A DNA stretch of 64,000 nt from Rhizobium gallicum bv. gallicum R602sp (GTDB taxonomy: Bacteria > Pseudomonadota > Alphaproteobacteria > Rhizobiales > Rhizobiaceae), in assembly GCF_000816845.1 (NCBI RefSeq), contig NZ_CP006877.1, positions 625,501 through 689,500 of the forward strand, given 5' to 3'. Below the pieces are notes generated by a model that did not search any database, had not been told where the DNA came from, and saw nothing but the letters and a program-made list of their open reading frames with translations. Shown piece after piece: positions 17,680 through 26,409 of the stretch. Positions within the stretch are counted from its first letter, which is position 1. Each line of letters starts with the position of its first letter. The position numbers and the translations under genes were made by a program.

Positions 17680-17845
17680 TCAGTTTGCGTGGGCGAGAGA
17701 AGCGATAACCAAATCGACGGACAAATTCACCGTGGCGCTGATGTGCAGGTCGCTCAACCCCTCCCAGCGAATAGCCCGCACCGTTTCCCCTTCGTCGGTC
17801 CGAATGGTTTCCACGGCCTTAGACCCACTGCCTCGATCAGATCCG
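17680..17845 (-). pseudogene. Unidentified protein fragment, possibly frameshifted small gene
   Basis: On the minus strand a frame reads SKAVETIRTDEGETVRAIRW, then EGLSDLHISATVNLSVDLVI, and stops at 17680. It has no start codon in frame. In the neighbouring frame an ATG at about 17862 reads MSAALTDLIEAVG directly before it, so a single frameshift would join them into a protein of about 60 residues. I do not recognise the family. It would be divergent from the semialdehyde dehydrogenase at 17963. Confidence 0.45.
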
Positions 17846-17877
17846 TCAATGCAGCGCTCATGACATTTCGGAAATTA

Positions 17878-17974
17878 TTATTGCAACCAAATTGATCTGT
17901 CTTGACACCAATGATTAAACCAATCCTATATTGATCGCATGTTAAACCCCGATTGGTAGCGAATGGTGCTGAAC
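17878..17974. repeat. Control-region repeat, copy A (active promoter candidate)
   Basis: A 97-bp segment that ends just inside the semialdehyde dehydrogenase gene. It contains TTGACA at 17902-17907 and TATATT at 17927-17932 (19-bp spacer; a 17-bp alternative CCTATA exists), a plausible promoter for that gene, plus TTGCAACCAAATTGATCT as a possible operator. An inverted copy with about 18 mismatches lies at 19922-20018. Confidence 0.75.
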
Positions 17975-19468
17975 GTGAACCCAACTCCCGCACAAGAATC
18001 AATTCCTTTCTCTTCGGACGTGACCAAGGCAGTCCGGGACGCTCCTACACAACTGTTCATCGGCGGCCAGTGGATCTCCGCAAAAGGGGGTCGGACCTTC
18101 GAAGTGATCGATCCTTCGACCGCAGGTGTAATCGCCACCGTTTCCAATGGCGATATCGCCGATGGAATATCGGCGGTCGACGCGGCTGAGAGGGCCTCTG
18201 CGGATTGGAAGGCAACTTCCCCGCGGCGTCGCTCGGACGTGTTGATGAAGTGTTTTCACCTTATGCTCGAACAAGCGGAATGGCTGGCGCAACTGATCAC
18301 CGTGGAAAACGGCAAGGCACTTGCGGACGCCAGGTCGGAGATCGCCTACGCGGCCGAATTTTTCCGCTGGTATGCGGAAGAGGCTGTGCGGGCACCCGGT
18401 GAATTCGGATCTGCGCCTTCAGGCGCCAATCAGATCATCGTCAGCCATGAGCCGATTGGTATCGCAGTTTTGGTTACGCCTTGGAACTTTCCTGCAGCAA
18501 TGGCGACACGCAAAATGGCTCCCGCGTTGGCGGCGGGCTGTACGTGCATCCTGAAGCCGGCCGCGGAGACCCCTCTCACCGCGCTCGCGATTGGTGAAAT
18601 TATGCAGCGGGCAGGCGTTCCGGCTGGAGTGGTCAACATCGTGACAACGAGGAACGCCGGACCCGTTGTTAGCGCCATGCTGCATGATAAGCGGGTACGG
18701 AAGCTCTCATTTACCGGCTCGACAGGCGTCGGCAGAGCACTGCTGCGCGAGGCTTCGGATCAAGTTGTCAGTTGTTCGATGGAGTTGGGCGGTAATGCAC
18801 CCTTCATTGTATTCGACGATGCCGACCTTGAGACTGCTGTGGCTGGAGCAATGGTTGCCAAGATGCGCAATGGGGGCGAGGCCTGTACTGCTGCGAACCG
18901 CTTTTATGTCCAAAAGGGGATTCTGGCTGACTTCACCCGGCGTTTCGCGGAGGAGATGGCCGCACTCGAAGTAGGACCGGGACTGGCTCCGAATACGCAG
19001 CTTGGGCCCCTTATCACCGAGGCCGCGGTCACCAAGGTGGAACGGTTGGTGAACGACGCCGTTGCCAAGGGAGCTCGCCTGGTTACGGGTGGTAGCAGGT
19101 TGAACCGCGAGGGATTCTACTATCCGCCAACAGTGCTGGCCGACGTCTCCGCTGACGCTGAAATACTTGGCGAAGAAATTTTCGGGCCGGTTGCGCCAGT
19201 CATTGTATTTGAAACCGAGGACGAGGTCGTTCACATGGCCAACGACACCGAATACGGACTGGTGTCGTATGTGTTCAGCGGCGAGCTCAAACGTGCGCTT
19301 GCGGTAGCCGGACGGCTGGAAAGCGGCATGGTTGGAATCAACCGGGGCGTCGTCTCCGACGCTGCCGCACCGTTCGGCGGCATGAAGCAGAGCGGTCTGG
19401 GCCGCGAGGGAAGCCACCACGGCATGCTCGAATATCTCGAAACGAAATACATCGCCGCAAGCTGGTAG
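17963..19468 (+). CDS. NAD(P)-dependent semialdehyde dehydrogenase (GabD-like, copy 1)
   Basis: A 501-residue aldehyde dehydrogenase. TPWNFPAAMATRKMAPALAAG, the glutamate in SMELGGNAPFIVFDDAD, the nucleophilic cysteine in NGGEACTAANRFYV, and the C-terminal PFGGMKQSGLGREGSHHGML are all intact. It belongs to the succinate-semialdehyde dehydrogenase subfamily; the natural semialdehyde cannot be read from sequence. It is monocistronic by spacing and preceded by a clear promoter. The next gene (ornithine-cyclodeaminase-like) is convergent. An inverted copy of its promoter lies beyond its 3' end. Confidence 0.9.
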   Translation: MVLNVNPTPAQESIPFSSDVTKAVRDAPTQLFIGGQWISAKGGRTFEVIDPSTAGVIATVSNGDIADGISAVDAAERASADWKATSPRRRSDVLMKCFHLMLEQAEWLAQLITVENGKALADARSEIAYAAEFFRWYAEEAVRAPGEFGSAPSGANQIIVSHEPIGIAVLVTPWNFPAAMATRKMAPALAAGCTCILKPAAETPLTALAIGEIMQRAGVPAGVVNIVTTRNAGPVVSAMLHDKRVRKLSFTGSTGVGRALLREASDQVVSCSMELGGNAPFIVFDDADLETAVAGAMVAKMRNGGEACTAANRFYVQKGILADFTRRFAEEMAALEVGPGLAPNTQLGPLITEAAVTKVERLVNDAVAKGARLVTGGSRLNREGFYYPPTVLADVSADAEILGEEIFGPVAPVIVFETEDEVVHMANDTEYGLVSYVFSGELKRALAVAGRLESGMVGINRGVVSDAAAPFGGMKQSGLGREGSHHGMLEYLETKYIAASW

Positions 19469-19921
19469 GCGCCGCCCGCGAGCCGCGCAGGGAGCGGCTT
19501 GACAGTCTTGTGTAACGCCAGGGAGTTTTTCAGTTCAGCACAAAGGAAGGGAGCGCAAGAATGAAACGCTTCAGAGGACCTCGCGTCAATTACCCGGGAG
19601 GGATACCTGATTGCCGGAGTTCTCGCTCTCTTGGCGCACCTGTCGAGGCCTTGGTATGAAAGATGCTCGAAACGACAAACAAGAAGAGAATCCTGGTCTC
19701 CGGCGTGGGTCATGCCGCCTCTGGCTTCTCGGCTCCGGCGGCCGACGGTCACTCCGCGCACCGAAAGCGCTCCCTCGCCTACGCTAAGAGCCTCTATTCT
19801 AGCGGCGATCGAGAGTCCTGCCGGTTCCACGGGACGATTATCCGGTTGTGAATTGTCGGCTGTAGGTGCGTCGCCATCCGACGGTTGTCCTGACAGCAGT
19901 GCGCTATACACTCCCTTCACG
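19469..19921. other. Gap with decayed sequence
   Basis: There is no intact gene. Leaving promoter copy B leftward, the minus strand begins VKGVYSALLSG, which resembles the N-terminus of DapA/N-acetylneuraminate-lyase family proteins (MKGVYSALLTPF), but no matching continuation is found. The frame continues with low-complexity Arg/Ala-rich sequence that I do not trust as coding. Confidence 0.35.
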
Positions 19922-20018
19922 GCTCAACACCATTCGCCACCAATCGGGATTTAACACGCGCTCAGTACGGGATCGGTCTTGCCGTTGGTGTCAATGTAGA
20001 TCAATTTGGTTGCAATAA
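19922..20018. repeat. Control-region repeat, copy B (inverted, promoter decayed)
   Basis: This is the inverted counterpart of 17878-17974; ungapped hand alignment gives about 79 of 97 identical bases, including TTATTGCAACCAAATTGATC, TTGACACCAA and the bases around the ATG. The TATATT of copy A is GTACTG-like here, so the promoter is probably inactive. It points away from the dehydrogenase gene, towards decayed sequence. Confidence 0.75.
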
Positions 20019-20179
20019 CCTGCGAGGGGCGCGCCTTCAGAAACTGTGGGCGTAAACGCCGGCATACCCGCCCTTAGAGGACGAGGATTTTATCGGTCAT
20101 CGATCGAACTCCGATTTTGGGTAAAGTGTTCGTAGCACGCGCTGCCATCGGCGCGCTCGATTAGTTGGTATGATGGGAT

Positions 20180-21151
20180 CTACCAAGGCCACGACAGGGT
20201 CGTGCCTTGACTCTTTGCGGTCGCCAGGTGCCAAAGCATTTCAGCGACGACTAGGTCCTGAAGGGCTAATCCGGTCATGTCGAAGACCGTAATATCTTCG
20301 AGATCACGTGTCAGTCGTACCTTGCCCGTCAACAGATCTCCGATCTCGATCGAGGGGCATTCGGCATCCCATTGACCTTCGCCAATCGAACGCGACTGGT
20401 CGCGATCGTCTGTAAAGAGCCGGGATCGGCGAAGAACGCCCTCGGGGAGCTCTCGCTTGCCTTTCGTGTCGGCGCCCACGCAATTGAGGTGTGTGCCTGC
20501 GCGGATCGCGGCAGGCGAAAACAAGGGTCCACTACCCGGCGTTGCAGTCACGACAATATCGCTTTCGCTGACGGCCGCATCTGGGTCTTGAGCGTGGATG
20601 AGGGTGCATAAATGCCCCAGTTCCTTTTCGAATCCATCGTCAGGTTGTCCATTTACCGTCACATACGAGACACGTTTGATCATCGGCATGTAGCGCAAGG
20701 CAAAGCTGAGCTGTATCCGCGCTTGAGTGCCAGTGCCGAAAATGCAAAGGGATGTACTTTCCGGCCGCGCAAGCAGCGTCAGGCCGAGAGCGCCTACGGC
20801 ACCGGTACGGACGGTCGTTATGGTGTTCCCGTCGATCAAGCAGAGGGGCCTGCCGGTGTGCGGATCGATCAAAAGGATTGTGGCCTGGTGCGGCTCTTTT
20901 CCGGCCTTACGGTTGCTCGGCCAAAATCCGGCTGCCTTGAATCCGAGCAAATCCGCGTTCGGTACATCTCCTGATTTTATCCCAAAAACGCCGCCTGTAT
21001 GAAGCTGCTCGCGCACGACAGGAAAGACACGACCTTCGCGCCGGCTGTGCAGTGTGAAGGCCCGCTTCATCGCATCGAAGACCTTGGCCGGCTCGATGAG
21101 CTGCCCGACGTCCTTGGCGTCAAGGAGAAGAAACTTAGCATCACTGGACAT
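20180..21151 (-). CDS. Ornithine cyclodeaminase / mu-crystallin family reductase
   Basis: A 323-residue NAD(P)-binding protein. The N-terminal domain (MSSDAKFLLLDAKDVGQLIE) carries the substrate-site VFGIKSGDV; the Rossmann domain has GNTITTVRTGAVGALG and SLCIFGTGTQARIQLSFAL; the later blocks DIVVTATPGSGPLF and FDMTGLALQDLVVAEML follow family order. Members deaminate ornithine to proline, oxidise alanine, or reduce cyclic imines. AGGAG before the ATG at 21151 supports this start over 21376. It is divergent from the ABC transporter operon and convergent with a semialdehyde dehydrogenase, which suggests work on an imported amino compound. Confidence 0.88.
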   Translation of the reverse strand: MSSDAKFLLLDAKDVGQLIEPAKVFDAMKRAFTLHSRREGRVFPVVREQLHTGGVFGIKSGDVPNADLLGFKAAGFWPSNRKAGKEPHQATILLIDPHTGRPLCLIDGNTITTVRTGAVGALGLTLLARPESTSLCIFGTGTQARIQLSFALRYMPMIKRVSYVTVNGQPDDGFEKELGHLCTLIHAQDPDAAVSESDIVVTATPGSGPLFSPAAIRAGTHLNCVGADTKGKRELPEGVLRRSRLFTDDRDQSRSIGEGQWDAECPSIEIGDLLTGKVRLTRDLEDITVFDMTGLALQDLVVAEMLWHLATAKSQGTTLSWPW

Positions 21152-21984
21152 GGGACACTCCTGCGCAGGCTTTGCGCGATGGTTTGATGTGAATCTGCCT
21201 AGATAATAAACTGCGGCTCCCACAGCGGTGCTGCGGATTTGCCGCACAAACAGAACATCCTGTGGTTTTGCCGCTCTCAGGAAAGGCGATTGTTGCGAAC
21301 GGCACCTGTGGGCGCGGGCTTGAGGATTTCGAGGCGGTGGCATCGGCGCGGCTTCATTGGCCTCAGCCACGAGCAAACTCGCACCGGCGAGCCGTGGTTC
21401 CCTTCCCGTGCTCGTCCCAGGGGCTCCATCGGGGCTTATCTCAAACCAAAAAGGGGTTGGTACTTGCGGCCTTCGAGAGCCGTTCAGTGAAGCGAATGCC
21501 CAATCCTCAAATCGTCAAATCGATGAAAAAATGATTTAGAATCAATAGGATCATCGACCGGCTATGTGCTTGCGCGTGTTTAACGGTGCAGGTTGGTATT
21601 CTCTTGGCTCTGTCGGACGTGGGGCTGGGTTCAGGCCGCGGGCTCCGCGAAATGAGAATATGCTAATTTCGACACTCCTTTCGGTAGTTCCTGCTGTCGC
21701 AAGCGCATGTTTCAGCGATTCCGTGGGAACATATGCGCCCATACTGCCTGGCATTCGGAGCATTGATCCTTCGAGATAGACATGTTCGAGAGGTCCGAGC
21801 GGCCAAATCGCCGGTCCGTATCCGAAATCGTGAATGTAGGGTTTCGATCCCCAGTCCACATTCACTTGCAGGGCAATGAGGACCGGCAGAGAATAAGCAG
21901 ATGCTTATATAGATTGCCTGCGGCGCGAGGAGCAATCGTAATCCACAGCAGGCTTACCGGCGCCGTTGAAGAGGAGGAGCCTTG
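21152..21984. other. Divergent intergenic region with an unidentified protein-like frame
   Basis: These 830 bases separate the cyclodeaminase-like gene from the ABC transporter operon. The minus strand from about 21897 to 21650 carries an open frame that reads VNVDWGSKPYIHDFGYGPAI, then WPLGPLEHVYLEGSMLRMPG and SMGAYVPTESLKHALATAG. It looks like genuine protein, but I cannot name the family. It lacks a convincing start and is probably a fragment. AT-rich sequence at about 21515-21555 may be a promoter. Confidence 0.45.
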
Positions 21985-23649
21985 ATGGCCGTTAACACGA
22001 AGCCCATACTGCTAGACGACGCGGCACTCTCGGTGCGCGGCCTGACAGTCGACCTGCCGAAAGGCATGGAACGGGCTCATGCCGTCGAGAACATCTCGTT
22101 TGATCTCAAGCGGGGTCAGATCCTCTGTATTATCGGCGAGTCTGGTTCAGGCAAGTCGGTAACGGCCAACACGGTCATGGGACTCTTGCCGAAGATAATC
22201 CCTGTTTCCTCCGGCGCCATTCATCTTGACGGTGAGGCCATCATCGGCGCATCGCCGCAAAAGCTGCGGGATATGCGCGGCCGGGTCGTATCCATGATTT
22301 TTCAGGATCCGCTGTCGGCGCTCAACCCTCTCATGACAGTAGGCGAACAGATTACGGAAGCCATGGCCGCACATGGTGTTGGCACGAAGGCATCGCGGCG
22401 CAGCCGGGCCGTCGAATTGCTGACTGAAGTGAACCTGCCCGATCCCGAGCTCATGTACTTCCAATACCCGTTCCGGCTTTCAGGCGGCCAACGCCAGCGC
22501 GTGATGATCGCCATGGCGCTCGCGCTCGAACCGAGTGTTTTGATTGCCGACGAGCCGACGACAGCACTCGACGTGACGACGCAGGCGCAGATTCTCGATT
22601 TGATCCGGGACATTCAACGTCGCAAGGGCATGAGCGTGATGTTCATCACCCATGACTTCGGCGTCGTGGCAGAGATCGCGGACAGTGTCGTGGTCATGGA
22701 GAGGGGCCACATTGTCGAGCAAGGCAGCGCCGAGCAGGTCCTAAAATCACCTTCCCATCCCTATACAAAGCGTCTGATCGCCGCCGTCCCGCGCCTGACT
22801 GGCGAGGATCGCATCCCTCAGGAGACCGTCAGCAAGGCGCCGATCCTGAAGGTCGAAGGACTGGCCAAGACATATCGCAGTGGCAGCGCGCTGTTCGGCG
22901 GACAGCGTGTCGTGCCTGCGGTGAACGATGTTTCGTTCGAGTTGGCGCATGGGCGCACACTGGGCGTTGTCGGCGAGAGCGGCTCTGGCAAATCCTCGCT
23001 GGGAAGGCTTCTGATCAAGCTCCAGGACAGCGACGGCGGTCGCATCCTGTTTGAGGGCCACGACATCGCCAAGCTTTCGGAATCCGACTTCCGTCCGCTG
23101 CGGCCTCGCATCCAGATGATCTTCCAGGACCCTTTCGCGTCGCTGAACCCGCGTTCGACCATCGGACAAATCCTTACTGTGGGACCCGTCGCGCACGGGA
23201 TCTCCTATTCCCAGGCGCGTGAGGAGGCACGAGCGTTGCTGTCACATGTGGGCCTCGATGCCGGCGCCTTCGGCCGCTATCCGCACGAGTTCTCCGGTGG
23301 GCAACGCCAACGCATCGGGATCGCCCGTGCTTTGATGTTCAAACCGAAACTGCTGATTGCCGACGAGGCCGTCTCCGCTCTCGACGTGTCCATCCAGGCC
23401 CAGATTCTCAAGCTGCTGGACCAAATCCAACGAGAGACCGGCGTATCGATGATCTTCATCACCCATGATTTGCGCGTCGCCAGCCAGATCTGCGACGAAA
23501 TCGCGGTGATGCAGAAAGGACGGATCGTGGAACGCGGTCCGCCATCTCAAATCTTTCTCGACCCGCAATCAGCCTACACACGTGAGCTGGTGGCGGCGAT
23601 TCCTGGAGAGCAGCCGGGATCCAGCCGTCCGGTTGTAGCAAATGGATAA
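21985..23649 (+). CDS. Peptide-type ABC transporter, fused tandem ATPase (DppD-DppF)
   Basis: A 554-residue protein with two ABC ATPase domains in one chain. The first has Walker A GESGSGKSVTAN, signature LSGGQRQRVMIAM and Walker B VLIADEPTTALD. The second has GESGSGKSSLGRL, FSGGQRQRIGIAR and LLIADEAVSALD. The pair powers the two permeases encoded downstream (dipeptide/oligopeptide/nickel family). The ATG at 21985 has a strong GGAGGAG site; a TTG three bases upstream is less likely. It is the first gene of a four-gene import operon: ATPase, binding protein, permease, permease. Confidence 0.93.
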   Translation: MAVNTKPILLDDAALSVRGLTVDLPKGMERAHAVENISFDLKRGQILCIIGESGSGKSVTANTVMGLLPKIIPVSSGAIHLDGEAIIGASPQKLRDMRGRVVSMIFQDPLSALNPLMTVGEQITEAMAAHGVGTKASRRSRAVELLTEVNLPDPELMYFQYPFRLSGGQRQRVMIAMALALEPSVLIADEPTTALDVTTQAQILDLIRDIQRRKGMSVMFITHDFGVVAEIADSVVVMERGHIVEQGSAEQVLKSPSHPYTKRLIAAVPRLTGEDRIPQETVSKAPILKVEGLAKTYRSGSALFGGQRVVPAVNDVSFELAHGRTLGVVGESGSGKSSLGRLLIKLQDSDGGRILFEGHDIAKLSESDFRPLRPRIQMIFQDPFASLNPRSTIGQILTVGPVAHGISYSQAREEARALLSHVGLDAGAFGRYPHEFSGGQRQRIGIARALMFKPKLLIADEAVSALDVSIQAQILKLLDQIQRETGVSMIFITHDLRVASQICDEIAVMQKGRIVERGPPSQIFLDPQSAYTRELVAAIPGEQPGSSRPVVANG

Positions 23650-23687
23650 GAGCCACGGCGAATACCGCCAGAACAAGGGGAATTCCA

Positions 23688-25358
23688 ATGACTGAACGCT
23701 CAAACACCAAATCAAACTACTCGCGGCGCGATGCACTGCGATTGATGGCGATAGGCGGGGCTGCAGGCCTTATTGCGCCCAATCTGTTGGGCAAACCCGC
23801 CTTCGCCCAGAGCCCTCCAGCGAGCCCCACCGGCCGCGTCGTCGTCGGACTTTCGCAGGAACCCACTGTCTTCAACCCGCTGATGGCGCATACCGAAGTC
23901 GACGACGCACTGCATTTCTCGGTGTTCGATGCGCTCTTTAGAATCGACCCCAAGGGCGTTCTTCAGCCCAATCTCGCGGTCGAAGTGCCAAGCCAGAAGA
24001 ACGGCGGCATTTCAAAGGACGGCCTGCAGTGGCGCATTCGTCTGCGTGATGACGTCCGCTGGCACGACGGCGAGCCCTTCACCGCCGAGGATGTGAAGTT
24101 CACTCTCGAACTCATTACCAATCCGAAATTCCGCGCGTGGCGCACGAGCGGCCACTCGTTGTTGCGCGATATTACTGTGGTCTCACCCACCGAGGTCACC
24201 TGGCGGATGGAGAGCATTTTTGCTCCCTACCTGTCGTTTCTTGCAGAAACCTTCATGGTGCCCAAGCACATTCTCGAAAAAGAGGCCGATCCCAACGCCG
24301 CCGCCTTCAGCCAGGCGCCTGTCGGTACTGGCGCATTCAAGTGGGCGCAGCGCATTGCCGGCGACCATATCGAACTCGTCGCGAACACGGAATATTTCGG
24401 GGAAGGTCCATATATCGAGCGGCTCGTCCTCAAATACATTCCTGACATGACGGTGCTCTACACCCAGTTTGTGAGCGGCGACATCGACCTTGTCGACCAG
24501 GCATACATTACCGCTGACCATTACCAGGAAGCCAGCAAATTGTCAGGTCGCGTGGTCAGCCTCGAGCCTGGGGCCTCGGTCGAGTCGATCTATCTCAATC
24601 TTGAGAAGCCGCAATTCAAGGACCCGGCGGTCCGCCAAGCGCTCTACGCCGCAATCGATAGGCAAGCGATCCTCGAAGGAATTTATTACGGGGTCCACGC
24701 CCTCACCGAGACGTTCATGCCGCAGAATTCCTACTACTACAATCCGAACCTGCCGGCGCAGGAGTACAGCCTGGACCGGGCGCGCCAGATCCTTGACGAG
24801 GCGGGCTGGGTGCCGGGATCGGACGGAATCCGCGCGAAGGATGGCGTTCGGTTGTCGTTCTCCAACGCAACGACGGCAGGCAACAATCTGCGTGAGCAGG
24901 TGCAGCAGTTCCTGCAGCAATCGTTCGCCGAGATCGGCGTCGAAATGACCATATCCAATCTGCCTGGAGCAGTCATGTGGGGAGATTTTTGGCTTAAGTC
25001 GCAGTTCGATTCCGCAATTTCCGGAGTAACCTATGTGATTGCGGCCGACCCCGACGTCACCAACCGCCTGCACACCAGCGCAATTGTTGCAAAGGGCGGA
25101 AAGGGTTCGAACACCGGCCAATACTCCAATCCGGAGGTCGACGCGCTGCTCGAAAAGGGTGCCCGGACCTTCGACCCGGAAGCCCGGCGCGCCATCTATC
25201 TTCGTGTGCAGGAAATCGTCCGTCAGGACCTGCCGTTCCTGCCGCTGTTTGCCTACACCAACGTGTTCGGGCGCAAAGAAGGGCTCGAGGGCTTCAAGCC
25301 GAACGCCAACACCCGCGTCGCATCCTGGCATGCTGCCGGATGGCATTGGAAGAGCTGA
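23688..25358 (+). CDS. Periplasmic solute-binding protein, family 5, with Tat signal
   Basis: A 556-residue SBP_bac_5 (DppA/OppA-type) protein. The N-terminus has a twin-arginine motif (SRRDALRLMAIGGAAG) and ends in an A-F-A cleavage region (KPAFAQ), so it is probably exported folded through Tat. The mature part shows LSQEPTVFNPLM, RDDVRWHDGEPFTAEDVKF and VRQALYAAIDRQAI. It captures a peptide-like or amine-like solute and delivers it to the permeases encoded next. The solute is unknown; the FAD oxidoreductase and dehydrogenase genes downstream suggest an amino compound. A stem-loop follows the stop. Confidence 0.93.
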   Translation: MTERSNTKSNYSRRDALRLMAIGGAAGLIAPNLLGKPAFAQSPPASPTGRVVVGLSQEPTVFNPLMAHTEVDDALHFSVFDALFRIDPKGVLQPNLAVEVPSQKNGGISKDGLQWRIRLRDDVRWHDGEPFTAEDVKFTLELITNPKFRAWRTSGHSLLRDITVVSPTEVTWRMESIFAPYLSFLAETFMVPKHILEKEADPNAAAFSQAPVGTGAFKWAQRIAGDHIELVANTEYFGEGPYIERLVLKYIPDMTVLYTQFVSGDIDLVDQAYITADHYQEASKLSGRVVSLEPGASVESIYLNLEKPQFKDPAVRQALYAAIDRQAILEGIYYGVHALTETFMPQNSYYYNPNLPAQEYSLDRARQILDEAGWVPGSDGIRAKDGVRLSFSNATTAGNNLREQVQQFLQQSFAEIGVEMTISNLPGAVMWGDFWLKSQFDSAISGVTYVIAADPDVTNRLHTSAIVAKGGKGSNTGQYSNPEVDALLEKGARTFDPEARRAIYLRVQEIVRQDLPFLPLFAYTNVFGRKEGLEGFKPNANTRVASWHAAGWHWKS

Positions 25359-25366
25359 CCTACGCT

Positions 25367-25389
25367 GCCGCCGTCGCGCGTGCGGCGGC
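25367..25389 (+). other. Intercistronic stem-loop after the binding-protein gene
   Basis: A seven-base stem (25367-25373 with 25383-25389) of the GCCGCC/GGCGGC type in the 66-bp gap between binding-protein and permease genes. Such hairpins often stabilise the abundant binding-protein mRNA or reduce expression of the permeases. There is no U-run, so a full terminator is unlikely. Confidence 0.5.
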
Positions 25390-25424
25390 GGCCCATCCAT
25401 TGACGCTGTCATGAGGAGAGCTAA

Positions 25425-26375
25425 ATGCGCAGCTTCCTACTTAACAGGCTCTCCCAGAGCCTTGTCCTGCTCCTGATCGTTTCGGTCATCGGGTTCGTCG
25501 TCCTGAACCTGATCCCGGGTGGCCCATTGGCACAATTTGGGCTCGACCCCAGCATGACCCAGGCTGATCTCGACCGTCTCAAAGAACAACTCGGGCTGAA
25601 CCGTCCGTTATGGATGCAATATCTGGACTGGGCCTGGCGCCTTGTGCAGGGTGACTGGGGCACTTCCTTCCGCGACGGTGCGCCGGTTCTGGACGTGATC
25701 GGCCGGCACATTTTTGCGACACTGTTGTTGATGGGATCATCCACGGTAATCGCGATCGCCGTCGGAACATGGATCGGCATCCGTGGCGCCACGCACCGCT
25801 ATTCGGTATTCGATTATCTGGGGACGGTCGGCGCCATGGTGGCGCTGTCGATCCCGACCTTCTGGTTCGGGCTTGTCGGGATCTATGTCTTTTCGCTCCA
25901 GTTGGGCTGGCTGCCGGCCGGCAACATGTACACGATCGGGGATGGCTCGGCACTGAATTACATCCATCACCTGATCCTGCCGAGCATCGTGCTGGCGCTG
26001 GTCCATGTCGCCATCTGGAGCCGCTACATGCGATCCGCTACCCTTGACGTCATCAGCCAGGAATTCGTCAAGACGGCTCGTGCCAAGGGACTGAGCGAGC
26101 GGCGGATCTTGATGAAGCATGTCGTCGGCAATGCACTGCTGCCGATGATTACGCTTGCGGGAATGCAGCTTCCAAGCATCCTTACCGGGGCACTGGTCAC
26201 AGAGACTGTATTTACCTGGCCCGGAATGGGTCGGCTGTTCCTGGATAGCCTCGGCTACAGCGACTACCCGGTGGTGATGGGGTTGCTGATGTTTTCGGCC
26301 ATCCTTGTGATCCTTGGGAATCTCATCGCCGACGTCGCCGTCGCCCTTATCGATCCCCGTATCCGTTTGAGTTAA
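25425..26375 (+). CDS. ABC transporter permease (DppB type)
   Basis: A 316-residue inner-membrane permease with about six membrane segments. The N-terminal SFLLNRLSQSLVLLLIVSVI and the family motif GSTVIAIAVGTWIG are seen, and the EAA-like loop is EFVKTARAKGLSERRILMKH. It pairs with the DppC-type protein 34 bp downstream and the fused ATPase to form the pore of the importer. Confidence 0.92.
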   Translation: MRSFLLNRLSQSLVLLLIVSVIGFVVLNLIPGGPLAQFGLDPSMTQADLDRLKEQLGLNRPLWMQYLDWAWRLVQGDWGTSFRDGAPVLDVIGRHIFATLLLMGSSTVIAIAVGTWIGIRGATHRYSVFDYLGTVGAMVALSIPTFWFGLVGIYVFSLQLGWLPAGNMYTIGDGSALNYIHHLILPSIVLALVHVAIWSRYMRSATLDVISQEFVKTARAKGLSERRILMKHVVGNALLPMITLAGMQLPSILTGALVTETVFTWPGMGRLFLDSLGYSDYPVVMGLLMFSAILVILGNLIADVAVALIDPRIRLS

Positions 26376-26409
26376 GCGCGTCACGAGACGCTCAACAGGA
26401 GTCATCATT

